Source of the DNA: Lentisphaeria bacterium | Lineage (GTDB): Bacteria > Verrucomicrobiota > Lentisphaeria > Victivallales > Victivallaceae | DNA: 12,507 nt | NCBI GenBank assembly: GCA_018265615.1 | Contig: JABLYX010000077.1 | Coordinates: 7,741 to 20,247 of the forward strand | Reading direction: 5' to 3' | In this document: in pieces, positions 1-7,841 of the stretch | How positions within the stretch are numbered: the first letter of the stretch is position 1 | Layout: every line of letters starts with the position of its first letter | Translations under genes and position numbers: made by a program | Notes under the pieces: generated by a model | Databases searched by the model: none | Seen by the model: the letters and a program-made list of their open reading frames with translations, nothing else | Told to the model about the DNA's origin: nothing

Positions 1-737
1 AACAGTCTCAGGATCAGCAGTCCAAAGATCAACAGTCTCAGGATCAGCAGTCCAAAGATCAACAGTCTCAGGATCAGCAGTCCAAGGACCAACAATCTCA
101 GGATCAGCAGTCCAAAGATCAGCAGTCTAAAGACCAACAATCTCAGGATCAGCAGTCCAGGGATCAGCAGAATGCGGATCAAGCCATCGAACAGGCAAAA
201 CGTGAAGCCGAACAGTTGAAGAAACAGGCGGACGAACTGGACCAGAAACAGATGAGCGAACAGGCGGAGCGCGCCCGGCAGGAGTTGGAAAAAGCCGCGC
301 AGGAACGCCGCAACAACCGCAGCAAAGAGGCGCAGAAACACCTCGATGAAGCGGCCAAAGCGCTCGCATCCGCCGGCGGCGAAAGCGGCGGCGACAAGCA
401 GCAGGAGCAGCAGTCCCGCGACCAACAGAAGCAGGACGGCAGGCAGGATGAATCCAAGTCGGACGAACAGAAGAAGTCCGAAGAGCAGCAGAAAGCAGAC
501 GAACAGAAGAAGTCCGAAGAGCAGCAGAAAGCGGACGAACAGAAGAAGTCCGAAGACGAATCTGCGGAGGAGAACGCCGAATCCGGCAAGGAGGAGGGCG
601 AAGCGAAAGAAGATAAAATTTCCCCGGAAACCGCCGAGCAGCTCCTGCAGATGATGCAGGACGAAGAGAAATCTCTGCGCGACCGGATCAATCGGTATCC
701 CGCCAACGGGGAACGCAAAGTGGAAAAGGATTGGTAA
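1..737 (+). CDS. batC: BatC-like aerotolerance protein, C-terminal part (5' end outside window)
   Basis: The frame is open from the first base of the window to a TAA at 735-737, so the start and any N-terminal signal, helix or TPR region lie upstream. Within the window it reads as about eleven QQS(Q/K/R)D pentapeptides, then a charged, probably coiled-coil stretch (about 180-400), a second repeat block of DEQKKSEEQQKA units (462-554), an acidic linker, and a C-terminal segment with TAEQLLQMMQDEE followed by a final VEKDW. That tail, an LLxxMxxDE helix with a terminal EKDW, matches my recollection of the ends of BatC proteins in Bacteroides-type Bat operons. The fused BatD-BatE gene starting 1 base after the stop supports the call strongly. 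BatC is thought to work at the cell envelope with BatA, BatB, BatD and BatE; its molecular role is not settled. An in-frame TTG at 216 could be mistaken for a start, but the uninterrupted upstream repeat makes that unlikely. Family assignment is good; domain content upstream is unseen. Confidence 0.75.
   Translation, partial: QSQDQQSKDQQSQDQQSKDQQSQDQQSKDQQSQDQQSKDQQSKDQQSQDQQSRDQQNADQAIEQAKREAEQLKKQADELDQKQMSEQAERARQELEKAAQERRNNRSKEAQKHLDEAAKALASAGGESGGDKQQEQQSRDQQKQDGRQDESKSDEQKKSEEQQKADEQKKSEEQQKADEQKKSEDESAEENAESGKEEGEAKEDKISPETAEQLLQMMQDEEKSLRDRINRYPANGERKVEKDW
3..164 (+). repeat. In-frame 15/30-bp tandem array encoding QQS(Q/K)D repeats
   Basis: The basic unit is 15 bases coding for Gln-Gln-Ser-(Gln/Lys/Arg)-Asp. 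Alternating Gln and Lys versions make a 30-base higher-order unit that is almost identical in the first four copies and drifts from about 123 onward. About eleven pentapeptides are visible, followed by a QQNAD unit, and the array continues off the left edge. It lies wholly inside the BatC-like frame. Near-identity at the DNA level suggests recent slippage or unequal recombination, so copy number may differ between strains. Confidence 0.9.
462..554 (+). repeat. 36-bp tandem repeat, about 2.6 copies, encoding DEQKKSEEQQKA
   Basis: Units begin at 462, 498 and 534 (partial). The first two are near-identical over 36 bases, differing mainly in the last base of the alanine codon. The repeat preserves the frame of the BatC-like protein and makes a highly charged Glu/Lys/Gln linker. 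It is distinct in length and sequence from the QQSxD array at the left end of the same gene. Confidence 0.85.
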
Positions 738-738
738 C

Positions 739-3210
739 GTGAAACAGATCATCTTTACTGTCTTGTTTTTCGCGGCGGCCCTCGCCATGGCCGCCGGCAT
801 CGAGGTGTCGGTCGACCGGGACTCCGTTCCGGAAAACGAACCGTTTAACTTCTTCATGAATATCGACGGGAATATGGATAACAGGTTAACACTCCCGCCG
901 CTGAAAGACGGCCGCTGGCTCACCAACCGGCGCCAGGATCAGTTTTCAGTCACCGACGACGGGCGCACCACCCGCGTCGTCGGAATCGGCATCGTCGGCA
1001 CCGGGCCGGGCAAGCTCGTCATTCCGCCTTTCAAGGTAAAAATCGACGGGCAGGAGCTCATGACGAAGCAGCTGGAAGTGAATGTCGTCCCGCTGTCGGA
1101 AATGGCGGTAAACGATGGCGCCGGAGAGTCGGTCATACTCAAAAATGCGATTTTCGGAGAGTTCACCATTCCGAATGAGCGCCCGAGCTATTTCGTCGGC
1201 GAAGCGATTCCGGTCAGCATTTCGGTGTTTGCGCTCGAATCGCTGCGCCCGCAACTGATTCAGCTGCCGACCCTTACGGGAGTCGACAATATGGTCCTGC
1301 GGAGCTACCGGTGGCGGGACGGCCAGAGTGCGAGCTTCAGCGAACCGATCTCCCGGCTTGCGATACATGACGGCCGCCGCTACATCAAGTTCGATTTCAA
1401 CACGGTCCTGCGCCCGCTGAAGCCGGGCAGGGTCGAACCGCAGGCGTCGCTGACGATGAACATCGCCGAAGAAGGGCAGCGGGGAAGCCGCCGCTCATTC
1501 GGCTTCAGCTTTCTCTTCAACGACCTTGATTACAAGCCGTACAAACTGACGCTTTCTTCCCCTGCGCCGTTCGAGGTGAAGCCGCTCCCGCCCGCGCCGA
1601 AGGGAGCCGTCAACCTCGGGCTCGTTGGCGACTGGAAGCTCACGGGCGGATTCGACCGCAACCTCGCGAAAATGGGCGAAGCGCTGACCTTCTTCCTGAA
1701 ACTCGAAGGCAGCGGAACCGCCGACACGCTTTCCGCCCCGAAGCTCTCATTCGAAAACATGCGCGTCTTCCCGCCGGAGGTTCAGAAGAGCGACAACGAC
1801 ATCCGGATCCGCTACGCGGTCGTTCCGCTGAAGGAGGGAGAGTTCAAGCAGGAACTCAAGCTCGCGACCTTTGACACCGGAACCGGGAAATATGTGATTC
1901 ACAACCTTGACCTCAAGCTGCCGGTCGAGAAAAGCGACCTGCCGCTCACTCCGGGCTACTCCGCGGACGACACGGCGTTTCCGGCGCCTGCTGAACCGGC
2001 CGTACAGCCGGGCAAACGGCCTGCCGTCCGCCACACGCACCGCACGCAGCCCGGAAGCGGAGTCCGGTTGCCGCTCATGCTCAATGCACTCCCGGCCGCA
2101 ATCGCCATCGTGCTAGGCGCCGGAATCGCGGCGCTTCTGATCGAGCTTGCGGCGCGGCGCAGACATCGCATGATGTACGATCCGGAATACCGGCGCGCCC
2201 GGCTGCTGAAGCGTGAAACGCCGAAGCTCGTCGCAAAGCTCAAGGCGGCCCGGTCCGAGGCGGAGCTTCTGAAGCTGCTCTCCGAAAGTGTCCATCCGCT
2301 GCTGGCGGAAGCACTGCGGCTGCCGCCCGGTGCAACGCCGTCCGAGATCGTCGCGAAGATCGAAGACCCCGAACTGCGGAAGTTCCTCGAATCGGGAATC
2401 GCGGCTGAATTCATGCCCGCCGCCGCGCGGAAAAATCTGTTCAGCCCGGAAAACATCGAGCTGCTCGTCAGGGAAATCCGGAAGTATGCCGCCCTGCTGC
2501 TGCTCGCCTTTCTCATGCTGCCCGCCATCGCGGCGGAGCCGGCGCAGCCCGATCCGTTCACCCGCGGCGGCGAAGCGTTCGCCGCAGGAAACTACAAAAC
2601 GGCGCTCGATGAATACCGCAGGATATTGAACGACCGGAGCCCCTCCCCCCATGTGCTCTACAACCTCGGGGAAGCGGCCTACCGGCTCGGCGACCTGCCG
2701 CTCGCGAAAGGATACTTCGAACGCGCCCACCGGCTCGCTCCGCGCGATCCGGTCATAGCCGAGGATCTCCGGCAGGTCGACGAGAGCCTGAAACTCCCGC
2801 AGGACGGGAGCACGCGCTTCAACCGTTACCGCGACTGGCTGCGGCCCGACCACTATCTCCTGGCCGGGGCCGTCGCGCTGGCCGTGCTGATGCTCGCGGC
2901 GGCGCTCCGGCGCAAGCTGCCGCCGGTGCTGGCCCGCATCACGTTCGCGGCCGCGGCGGCGCTCGTGATCCTCTCGGCGGCGGCGGTCTACTTCCAGCTG
3001 AACGGCACCTACCATCCGGAACGCGCAATCGTGCTCGGGCAGACGCTTGAACTGCGGTCACTCCCGGCCGCCGCGAGCGGAAGCGTCGTCGCGACGGTTC
3101 CTGGCGGGAGCGACGCGAGGATCCTCGACCGCAACGGCGGCTTCGTCCGAATCAGCGTGAACGGACAGGACGGCTGGGTTCCGGCCGGAAAGATCATGCC
3201 GCTCTATTGA
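739..3210 (+). CDS. batD: BatD-BatE fusion: membrane protein with BatD domain, TPR and C-terminal SH3-like domain
   Basis: An 823-residue frame that starts at GTG 739, 8 bases after an AAGGA ribosome site inside the end of batC. Residues 1-20 look like a signal peptide. The next 420 or so residues are a BatD-type periplasmic region; an early stretch contains GTGPGKLVIPPFKVKIDG, typical of the family. A membrane helix follows at about 445-470, then a charged cytoplasmic segment to 582. A second hydrophobic stretch at 583-599 ends in AIAA like a signal peptide. After it come about two TPR units (606-680), a two-helix hairpin (706-725 and 733-755), and a C-terminal bacterial SH3-like domain (about 765-823, with DGWV). 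That second half is the layout of BatE. BatD and BatE are normally separate genes; here there is no stop or frame change between them. The helix order would put the BatD domain, the TPRs and the SH3 domain all in the periplasm. The role in oxygen tolerance is known only at operon level and is inferred here. Confidence 0.85.
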   Translation: MKQIIFTVLFFAAALAMAAGIEVSVDRDSVPENEPFNFFMNIDGNMDNRLTLPPLKDGRWLTNRRQDQFSVTDDGRTTRVVGIGIVGTGPGKLVIPPFKVKIDGQELMTKQLEVNVVPLSEMAVNDGAGESVILKNAIFGEFTIPNERPSYFVGEAIPVSISVFALESLRPQLIQLPTLTGVDNMVLRSYRWRDGQSASFSEPISRLAIHDGRRYIKFDFNTVLRPLKPGRVEPQASLTMNIAEEGQRGSRRSFGFSFLFNDLDYKPYKLTLSSPAPFEVKPLPPAPKGAVNLGLVGDWKLTGGFDRNLAKMGEALTFFLKLEGSGTADTLSAPKLSFENMRVFPPEVQKSDNDIRIRYAVVPLKEGEFKQELKLATFDTGTGKYVIHNLDLKLPVEKSDLPLTPGYSADDTAFPAPAEPAVQPGKRPAVRHTHRTQPGSGVRLPLMLNALPAAIAIVLGAGIAALLIELAARRRHRMMYDPEYRRARLLKRETPKLVAKLKAARSEAELLKLLSESVHPLLAEALRLPPGATPSEIVAKIEDPELRKFLESGIAAEFMPAAARKNLFSPENIELLVREIRKYAALLLLAFLMLPAIAAEPAQPDPFTRGGEAFAAGNYKTALDEYRRILNDRSPSPHVLYNLGEAAYRLGDLPLAKGYFERAHRLAPRDPVIAEDLRQVDESLKLPQDGSTRFNRYRDWLRPDHYLLAGAVALAVLMLAAALRRKLPPVLARITFAAAAALVILSAAAVYFQLNGTYHPERAIVLGQTLELRSLPAAASGSVVATVPGGSDARILDRNGGFVRISVNGQDGWVPAGKIMPLY

Positions 3211-3217
3211 AGCAGCC

Positions 3218-3246
3218 TTGCTTTTCGGTTCGCGCCGCAGTATATT
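3218..3246 (+). promoter_or_regulatory. Sigma-70-like promoter for purT
   Basis: A TTGCTT -35 box (3218-3223), a 17-base spacer and a TATATT -10 box (3241-3246, continuing AA) lie in the 74-base gap after batDE. The expected start of transcription is near 3253, giving a leader of about 30 bases. An AGGAAGG ribosome site at 3271-3277 sits 7 bases before the ATG. The same layout is seen upstream of pfkA and thuA. Not tested experimentally. Confidence 0.55.
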
Positions 3247-3284
3247 AATCCTCATAGAAACAGATTTTTCAGGAAGGATTCATC

Positions 3285-4469
3285 ATGGCGAAATCGATCG
3301 GAACGGCGTTGACCCCGTCCGCCTGCAAGGTTCTCTTCTGCGGAGCCGGCGAACTCGGGAAAGAGGTGGTGATCGCAATGCAGCGGTTCGGAGTGGAAAC
3401 CATCGCGGTCGACCGTTACCCGAATGCTCCCGGGATGCAGGTCGCGCACCGCTCCCACGTGATCAACATGCTCGACGGAGAAGCGCTCCGCCGTGTGATC
3501 GAGCTCGAAAAGCCCGACCTGATCATTCCCGAAGTCGAAGCGATCGCCACCGACACCCTGCTGGAGCTTGAAGCCGAAGGATACCATGTCGTGCCGACCG
3601 CGCGGGCGACGAAGCTTACGATGAACCGCGAAGGCATCCGCCGCCTTGCAGCGGAAGAGCTGAAGGTTCCGACCAGCCCGTACCGGTTCGCCGCGACCCG
3701 CGCGGAATTCGACGCGGCCGTCCGTGAAATCGGGATCCCGTGCGTCGTGAAGCCGATCATGAGCTCCTCCGGCCACGGCCAGAGCGTGATCCGCAGCGAA
3801 GCCGATATCGACAACTCATGGAAGATCGCACAGGAAGGCGGGCGCGCCGGAGCCGGAAAGGTCATCGTCGAAGGATTCGTGAAGTTCGACTACGAGATCA
3901 CCCTGCTGACCGTCCGCCATATCGGCGGGACCTCGTTCCTCGAGCCGATCGGCCACCATCAGGTCGACGGTGACTACCAGGAGTCGTGGCAGCCGCAGAA
4001 GATGAGCGAAACGGCGCGTGCCGAAGCCGAACGCATCGCGGGCCTGGTCACGGCGGCCCTCGGCGGGCGCGGCATCTTCGGCGTCGAGCTCTTCGTCTGC
4101 GGCGATGAGGTCATCTTCAGCGAGGTCAGCCCGCGGCCGCACGATACCGGCATGGTCACCATGATCTCGCAGGACCTTTCGGAATTCGACCTGCATGCCC
4201 GCGCGGTCCTCGGCATGCCGGTTCCGAACATTGCGTTCCACGGCCCATCCGCCTCCAAAGCGATCGTCGCCGACGGCAATTCGAAGGCTGTCAGCTTCGC
4301 GAATGTCGCGGAAGCGCTCGAGGAACCCGATACGCAGATCCGCCTGTTCGGCAAGCCCGAGCTCAAGGGACACCGCCGTCTCGGTGTCTGCCTTGCGCGC
4401 GGCGCATCGACTGACGAGGCGGTTGAAAAGGTGTTCCGCATGCGCGGGAAGATCACCGTCGAGCTCTGA
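3285..4469 (+). CDS. purT: Formate-dependent phosphoribosylglycinamide formyltransferase (GAR transformylase 2)
   Basis: PurT converts 5'-phosphoribosylglycinamide, formate and ATP to formyl-GAR, ADP and phosphate, the third step of purine synthesis, in the cytoplasm and without formyl-tetrahydrofolate. The product is 394 residues, close to the roughly 392 of E. coli PurT. Visible motifs are the N-terminal nucleotide fold GAGELGKEV (20-28), HRSHVINMLDG (55-65), PEVEAIATD (82-90), the ATP-grasp segment VVKPIMSSSGHGQ (154-166), and the late ATP-grasp/metal motif FSEVSPRPHDTGMVT (278-292). These are all family hallmarks. The ATG at 3285 has a strong ribosome site (AGGAAGG) 7 bases upstream. Using formate as the one-carbon donor fits an anaerobe that makes formate, but that is inference. 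The stop codon overlaps the next gene's start by one base. Confidence 0.96.
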   Translation: MAKSIGTALTPSACKVLFCGAGELGKEVVIAMQRFGVETIAVDRYPNAPGMQVAHRSHVINMLDGEALRRVIELEKPDLIIPEVEAIATDTLLELEAEGYHVVPTARATKLTMNREGIRRLAAEELKVPTSPYRFAATRAEFDAAVREIGIPCVVKPIMSSSGHGQSVIRSEADIDNSWKIAQEGGRAGAGKVIVEGFVKFDYEITLLTVRHIGGTSFLEPIGHHQVDGDYQESWQPQKMSETARAEAERIAGLVTAALGGRGIFGVELFVCGDEVIFSEVSPRPHDTGMVTMISQDLSEFDLHARAVLGMPVPNIAFHGPSASKAIVADGNSKAVSFANVAEALEEPDTQIRLFGKPELKGHRRLGVCLARGASTDEAVEKVFRMRGKITVEL

Positions 4470-5347
4470 TGATCCGCAACGCGGAGGAGTACACATTCAG
4501 CTGGTCGGTCCGGCGGCAGGAGATCTGGAACCGCTGCCGCCGGAGCTATTTCCTGCACTATTACGCCGCGCGCGGCGGACATGACGAACACGCGGATCCC
4601 GAACTGCGGCGCATCCACGAGATGCGCTCGCTGCTTTCGGAGAGCACCTATCTCCGCCGGCTCATCGCCGCGGAGCTGCGCGGTTTCTTCTACGCGCCGC
4701 ATGAAACAGAGGACCCGGAATTTCCGGAACGTTTTCCGCTTCTGACCGCCGCCGTCACGGCGCGCTTTCACCGTGAATTCCGCCGGATGCTGCTCGGGGA
4801 GTTTCAGCGGGATCACGCCGCTCCGATGCTCGATACGCTCTATGGCAATCTCGACGACCCCGGCACCGTCAAGGCACGGCTCGAGCGGAAGCTTTACCGT
4901 GCGCTCGACGCACTTGAATCCGGCGTCTGGCCGGCTCTCACCGGAACCCGCTTTCTTCACCGCCGCACGATCGAATCGCCGCTGGCGGTTACGATCGGAA
5001 GTCTGCGCTGTCATGCGGCGCCGGTTCTCGCGTTTCAGGAGAGAGGCGTTCTGTCGATCGTCGAAAGTTCCGGCGCGGACTCAACCGCGCTCCTGCTGCG
5101 GTTCCATGCCCTGAACCGTCTGCACATCCCGCCGGAGCGGGTCCGGACATTCGAACTGATTCCCGAGGAAGGCGTTCTCCGGGAATCCGGCCTCAGCCTC
5201 AACATCAGCCGCACGCTCCGGGAGATCAAGGGCGGAGCAACTGAGATGCTCAACGCCATCCGCCCCTCCGGAATCGTTTCCATCGAAGATTTTCCGCCCG
5301 ATGAAGAGAGTTGTTCCGGTTGCCGCTTCCGCTCCTTCTGCTCCTGA
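4469..5347 (+). CDS. PD-(D/E)XK nuclease-fold protein with Fe-S cysteines, probably catalytically inactive
   Basis: A 292-residue protein whose ATG (4469) shares one base with the purT stop (TGATG), implying translational coupling. The N-terminus, YTFSWSVRRQEIWNRCRRSYF (8-28), follows the FSWSxxRxxxFxxCxRxYY pattern that opens a family of stand-alone RecB/Cas4-like nucleases. Four cysteines fit the 4Fe-4S ligand set known from AddB and Cas4: Cys23 plus a terminal C-x2-C-x5-C (Cys282, 285, 291). The expected catalytic centre does not match. Where the family has Pro-Asp, residues 185-186 read Pro-Val; where it has Asp-Trp-Lys-Thr-Gly, residues 198-202 read VESSG. The usual Gly-x-x-x-His region near 60-70 reads YLRRLIAAEL with no His. 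I infer a protein that keeps the fold and cluster but cannot cut DNA by the usual mechanism; it could bind DNA or RNA or be structural. The motif alignment was done by eye. Confidence 0.7.
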   Translation: MIRNAEEYTFSWSVRRQEIWNRCRRSYFLHYYAARGGHDEHADPELRRIHEMRSLLSESTYLRRLIAAELRGFFYAPHETEDPEFPERFPLLTAAVTARFHREFRRMLLGEFQRDHAAPMLDTLYGNLDDPGTVKARLERKLYRALDALESGVWPALTGTRFLHRRTIESPLAVTIGSLRCHAAPVLAFQERGVLSIVESSGADSTALLLRFHALNRLHIPPERVRTFELIPEEGVLRESGLSLNISRTLREIKGGATEMLNAIRPSGIVSIEDFPPDEESCSGCRFRSFCS

Positions 5348-5366
5348 CCGGAGGCACGTCCGGCAT

Positions 5367-5397
5367 AAAAAAGGCTCCCGGCCAACGGCGGGGAGCC
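5367..5397 (-). terminator. Intrinsic terminator after the polyprenyl synthase gene
   Basis: GGCTCCC (5373-5379) pairs perfectly with GGGAGCC (5391-5397). The 11-base interval can form a further GCC/GGC inner stem. On the minus strand the stem is followed at once by six T (the A-run at 5367-5372). It lies 18 bases past the stop of the minus-strand gene. A good T-run is present only on that side, so the hairpin should act mainly in that direction. Confidence 0.7.
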
Positions 5398-5414
5398 CTG
5401 CAATCCGCGCATTT

Positions 5415-6482
5415 TTACTTTTCGCGCGCGATCAGGTAGTCAACGAGTTCGAGCAGACACTTGCGGTAGACGTTCTTCGGAAACTCCATCAGGATCTCGC
5501 GCGCCCTGACCGCAAGCTCCGCCGCTTCGCTGTTCACGCATTCGGCCGCGCCGGAGTCGATCATGATGCGCCGCACCGTTTCAAGGTCATGCAGCGTATA
5601 CTCCCGGTGGCCGAGCATCCGCAGCAGCCGCGTGCGCGCCGCCGGCTGCGCCATCCGGAGCGATGCGAGCAGCAGGATCGTTGCCTTGCCTTCGCGCAGG
5701 TCGCCGCCGACCGATTTCCCGAGCGTTTCAAAATCACCGAAGATTCCGAGATAGTCGTCGCGCAGCTGAAACGCGTTGCCGGCCGCCAGCGCAAATTCAC
5801 CGAGCTTCTTCACCTCCGGAGTCTCCGGATCGTCCGTGTCGAGCGCAATCATCGCGCCGGCCTCGGCGCAGAAGCGCAGCAGCGCACCGGTTTTCCCCCT
5901 GAGCATCTCACGCACCTCGCCCGGCTCGATCGATTCGAGCGAACGCAGGGAAAATTCGACGTCGAGCGACTCCCCGCAGATCAAGTCGCGATTCGCCAGC
6001 TCCTGGAAGCGGCGCATCACGCCGACCACAACCTTCGGGCTCACGCCATGCTCCGCCGAGCGCAGCAGCAGGTCATTGGCCCACCCCTGCTGCACATCCC
6101 CGGTCAGGATCGCGAAATCACGGCCCGTGCGTTCCGCCTCGCTTTCCGCCAGTCCGAACCGGCTGCGCACTTCATTCGCGAGCGCGACATGGCAGGTCGG
6201 ACGGTTCCGGCGCGTCTTGTCCTGGTCGACGATGTCATCGTGAACCAGCGTCCAGTTGTGGCATACTTCGGCCGCAGCCGCCGGATAGAGCGCCTGCGAC
6301 TCCTTGCCGCCGAGCATCCGGCAACACCAGATCAGGACCGCCGGACGGAGCCGCTTGCCGCCGTTCAACGGATAATCCAACACCGCCGTGCGGAGGTATT
6401 CGGGGCGGATCGTTCCGGGGAAACGGTCGGACGCCAACAGGGAATCGACCGCTTTCGACACTTTTTTCAGATGTTCCAACAT
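5415..6482 (-). CDS. Polyprenyl diphosphate synthase (geranylgeranyl/farnesyl type)
   Basis: A 355-residue trans-prenyltransferase that condenses isopentenyl diphosphate with an allylic diphosphate to make an isoprenoid chain. Visible motifs: GGKRLRP (41-47, substrate binding), the first aspartate-rich motif DDIVDQDKTRR (82-92), GESLD (170-174), GKTGALL (196-202), and the second aspartate region FQLRDDYLGIFGD (238-250). The last Asp of the second DDxxD is Gly, a variant I recall in archaeal and actinobacterial short-chain enzymes, so it need not mean loss of activity. An aromatic Trp five residues before the first motif hints at a short product (C15-C20), but product length cannot be read reliably by eye. 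The ATG at 6482 has an AAGGAAA ribosome site just upstream. The gene follows the phosphofructokinase gene by 20 bases on the same strand, and a terminator follows it. It likely feeds quinone, cell-wall carrier or carotenoid synthesis. Confidence 0.93.
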   Translation of the reverse strand: MLEHLKKVSKAVDSLLASDRFPGTIRPEYLRTAVLDYPLNGGKRLRPAVLIWCCRMLGGKESQALYPAAAAEVCHNWTLVHDDIVDQDKTRRNRPTCHVALANEVRSRFGLAESEAERTGRDFAILTGDVQQGWANDLLLRSAEHGVSPKVVVGVMRRFQELANRDLICGESLDVEFSLRSLESIEPGEVREMLRGKTGALLRFCAEAGAMIALDTDDPETPEVKKLGEFALAAGNAFQLRDDYLGIFGDFETLGKSVGGDLREGKATILLLASLRMAQPAARTRLLRMLGHREYTLHDLETVRRIMIDSGAAECVNSEAAELAVRAREILMEFPKNVYRKCLLELVDYLIAREK

Positions 6483-6502
6483 CTCAATTTTCCTTACGCA
6501 AA

Positions 6503-7792
6503 TCAGAAACAGGTACTCGCCCGGACACTCGTCCAGAGCTGGCTGTTCAGGTCGATCTTTTTACGCTGCCGCGTCGCGAGTGAAATCGGCACGTGGGTGA
6601 AATGGTCCCCCCAGTGCCCGATCACCATGTCGGTCCGGCCCGCCATGGCGGCATGAACCGCATTCTGGGCGAGCATCGCGCAGAAAACCGCATCGGCGCC
6701 ATGGCACGGGCCGCTGCGCACCGCATAGGAGGTGTCGAAATATTTTACATTGACTTCGATGCCGAGCTTCTTGAAATGCTCCCTGATCTTGTCGCGCAGC
6801 AGGATGCCGATATCGTTGTGAACCAGATTGCCTGAAGCGTCATGCATCTCCGGCAGCTTGTCGAAAAGCTCCTGCCCCGCGCCCTCGGCCACGATCATCA
6901 CGGCGTGGTGCTTGCGGTTCATGCGTTCGACGAGGTTCGGCAGCAGCGCGTCGGGCCCCTCCCCCTCGAGCGTGAACTTGCGTTCCGGCACCAGGCAGTA
7001 GTTGATATAGGAGTTCGCCAGCGCCGCATACGCGGCGATGAAGCCGGAATCCCGCCCCATTACGCGCACGAGTCCGATGCCGTTGTAGGCCCCTTTCGCC
7101 TCATTGTTTGCGCCGGAAGCAAAGCGGCCGCAGGTCGCGACGGCGGTTTCGAAGCCGAACGACTTGTCGATGAAGCCGATGTCGTTATCGATCGTTTTCG
7201 GAATCGAAATCACGCTGATCGAAAGTCCGCGTTTCTGCGTTTCCATCGCGATGTCGTGCGCGCAGCGGGCGGTCCCGTCGCCGCCGATGCAGAAGAGCAG
7301 ATTGATGTTCATCCGCATGAGCGTATCGACCATCACGCCGGTATCCTCCTCGCCGCGCGAGGAGCCGAGGATCGTGCCGCCCTGCTCGTGAATGTCGTCG
7401 GTGTTCTCATCAGTCAGCACGATCGGCGCAAGCTTGCTTGCGGGATTCAGCCCGCGGTAGCCGTAGCGGATGCCGTAGACGATCGGAACCCTGTACTGGC
7501 CGCGCAGTGTGCTGGTCAGGAACTTGATCACGTCATTCAGCCCGGGACAGAGCCCGCCCGCCGTCAGGACGGCGGCTTTGCTCCACGCCGGATCGTGATA
7601 GATCTTCGCGCGCGGCCCGGCCAGTTCAAAGGCGGGGATCGTTTTGCCTTTCTGCACATATTCTGCGAGCTTCGCGGCGTCGCTGTCATAAGCCACAGTC
7701 GCGTCGTCCGGAATGAACGCCGTCGACGCGCCGAGCGGCGAATCAAGCAGCGCCCTGCCGAGACGGGAAATCAGAAAATCCTTGCTGTCCAT
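6503..7792 (-). CDS. pfkA: 6-phosphofructokinase, plant/group-III-like, probably ATP-dependent
   Basis: A 429-residue enzyme that phosphorylates fructose 6-phosphate to the 1,6-bisphosphate in glycolysis. Motifs: GGLCPGLNDVI (79-89), GGDGT (170-174), PKTIDNDI (198-205, with catalytic Asp202), MGRDSGFIA (245-253) and EGAGQ (303-307). The first and several flanking stretches match the longer plant-type clade rather than E. coli PfkA (320 residues). PPi-using enzymes typically have GGDD followed later by PKTIDND. Here Gly173 (instead of Asp) points to ATP, while Lys199 is the residue found in PPi enzymes and also in plant ATP enzymes, so donor choice is likely but not certain. The frame is open far upstream, to 8467, but that stretch is antisense to the divergent membrane-protein gene. 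The ATG at 7792 has an AAAGGAGAT ribosome site upstream and begins a normal family N-terminus. First gene of a two-gene unit. Confidence 0.92.
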   Translation of the reverse strand: MDSKDFLISRLGRALLDSPLGASTAFIPDDATVAYDSDAAKLAEYVQKGKTIPAFELAGPRAKIYHDPAWSKAAVLTAGGLCPGLNDVIKFLTSTLRGQYRVPIVYGIRYGYRGLNPASKLAPIVLTDENTDDIHEQGGTILGSSRGEEDTGVMVDTLMRMNINLLFCIGGDGTARCAHDIAMETQKRGLSISVISIPKTIDNDIGFIDKSFGFETAVATCGRFASGANNEAKGAYNGIGLVRVMGRDSGFIAAYAALANSYINYCLVPERKFTLEGEGPDALLPNLVERMNRKHHAVMIVAEGAGQELFDKLPEMHDASGNLVHNDIGILLRDKIREHFKKLGIEVNVKYFDTSYAVRSGPCHGADAVFCAMLAQNAVHAAMAGRTDMVIGHWGDHFTHVPISLATRQRKKIDLNSQLWTSVRASTCF

Positions 7793-7841
7793 ACCGGTCA
7801 ATATCTCCTTTCGGAATGCTCCATTCTCACTCAGGTACCTT

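Noticed and set aside
3..164. CRISPR-like array
   Set aside because: Repeats are directly adjacent without unique spacers and stay in one coding frame, so they are protein-coding tandem repeats.
179..718. Minus-strand frame rich in Ser, Cys and Phe
   Set aside because: It is the antisense shadow of the BatC repeats; the pattern reflects Gln/Lys/Glu codons read backwards.
5301..6656. 451-residue plus-strand frame across the polyprenyl synthase
   Set aside because: It is a shadow, high in Arg, His and Gln, opposite a gene with clear family motifs.
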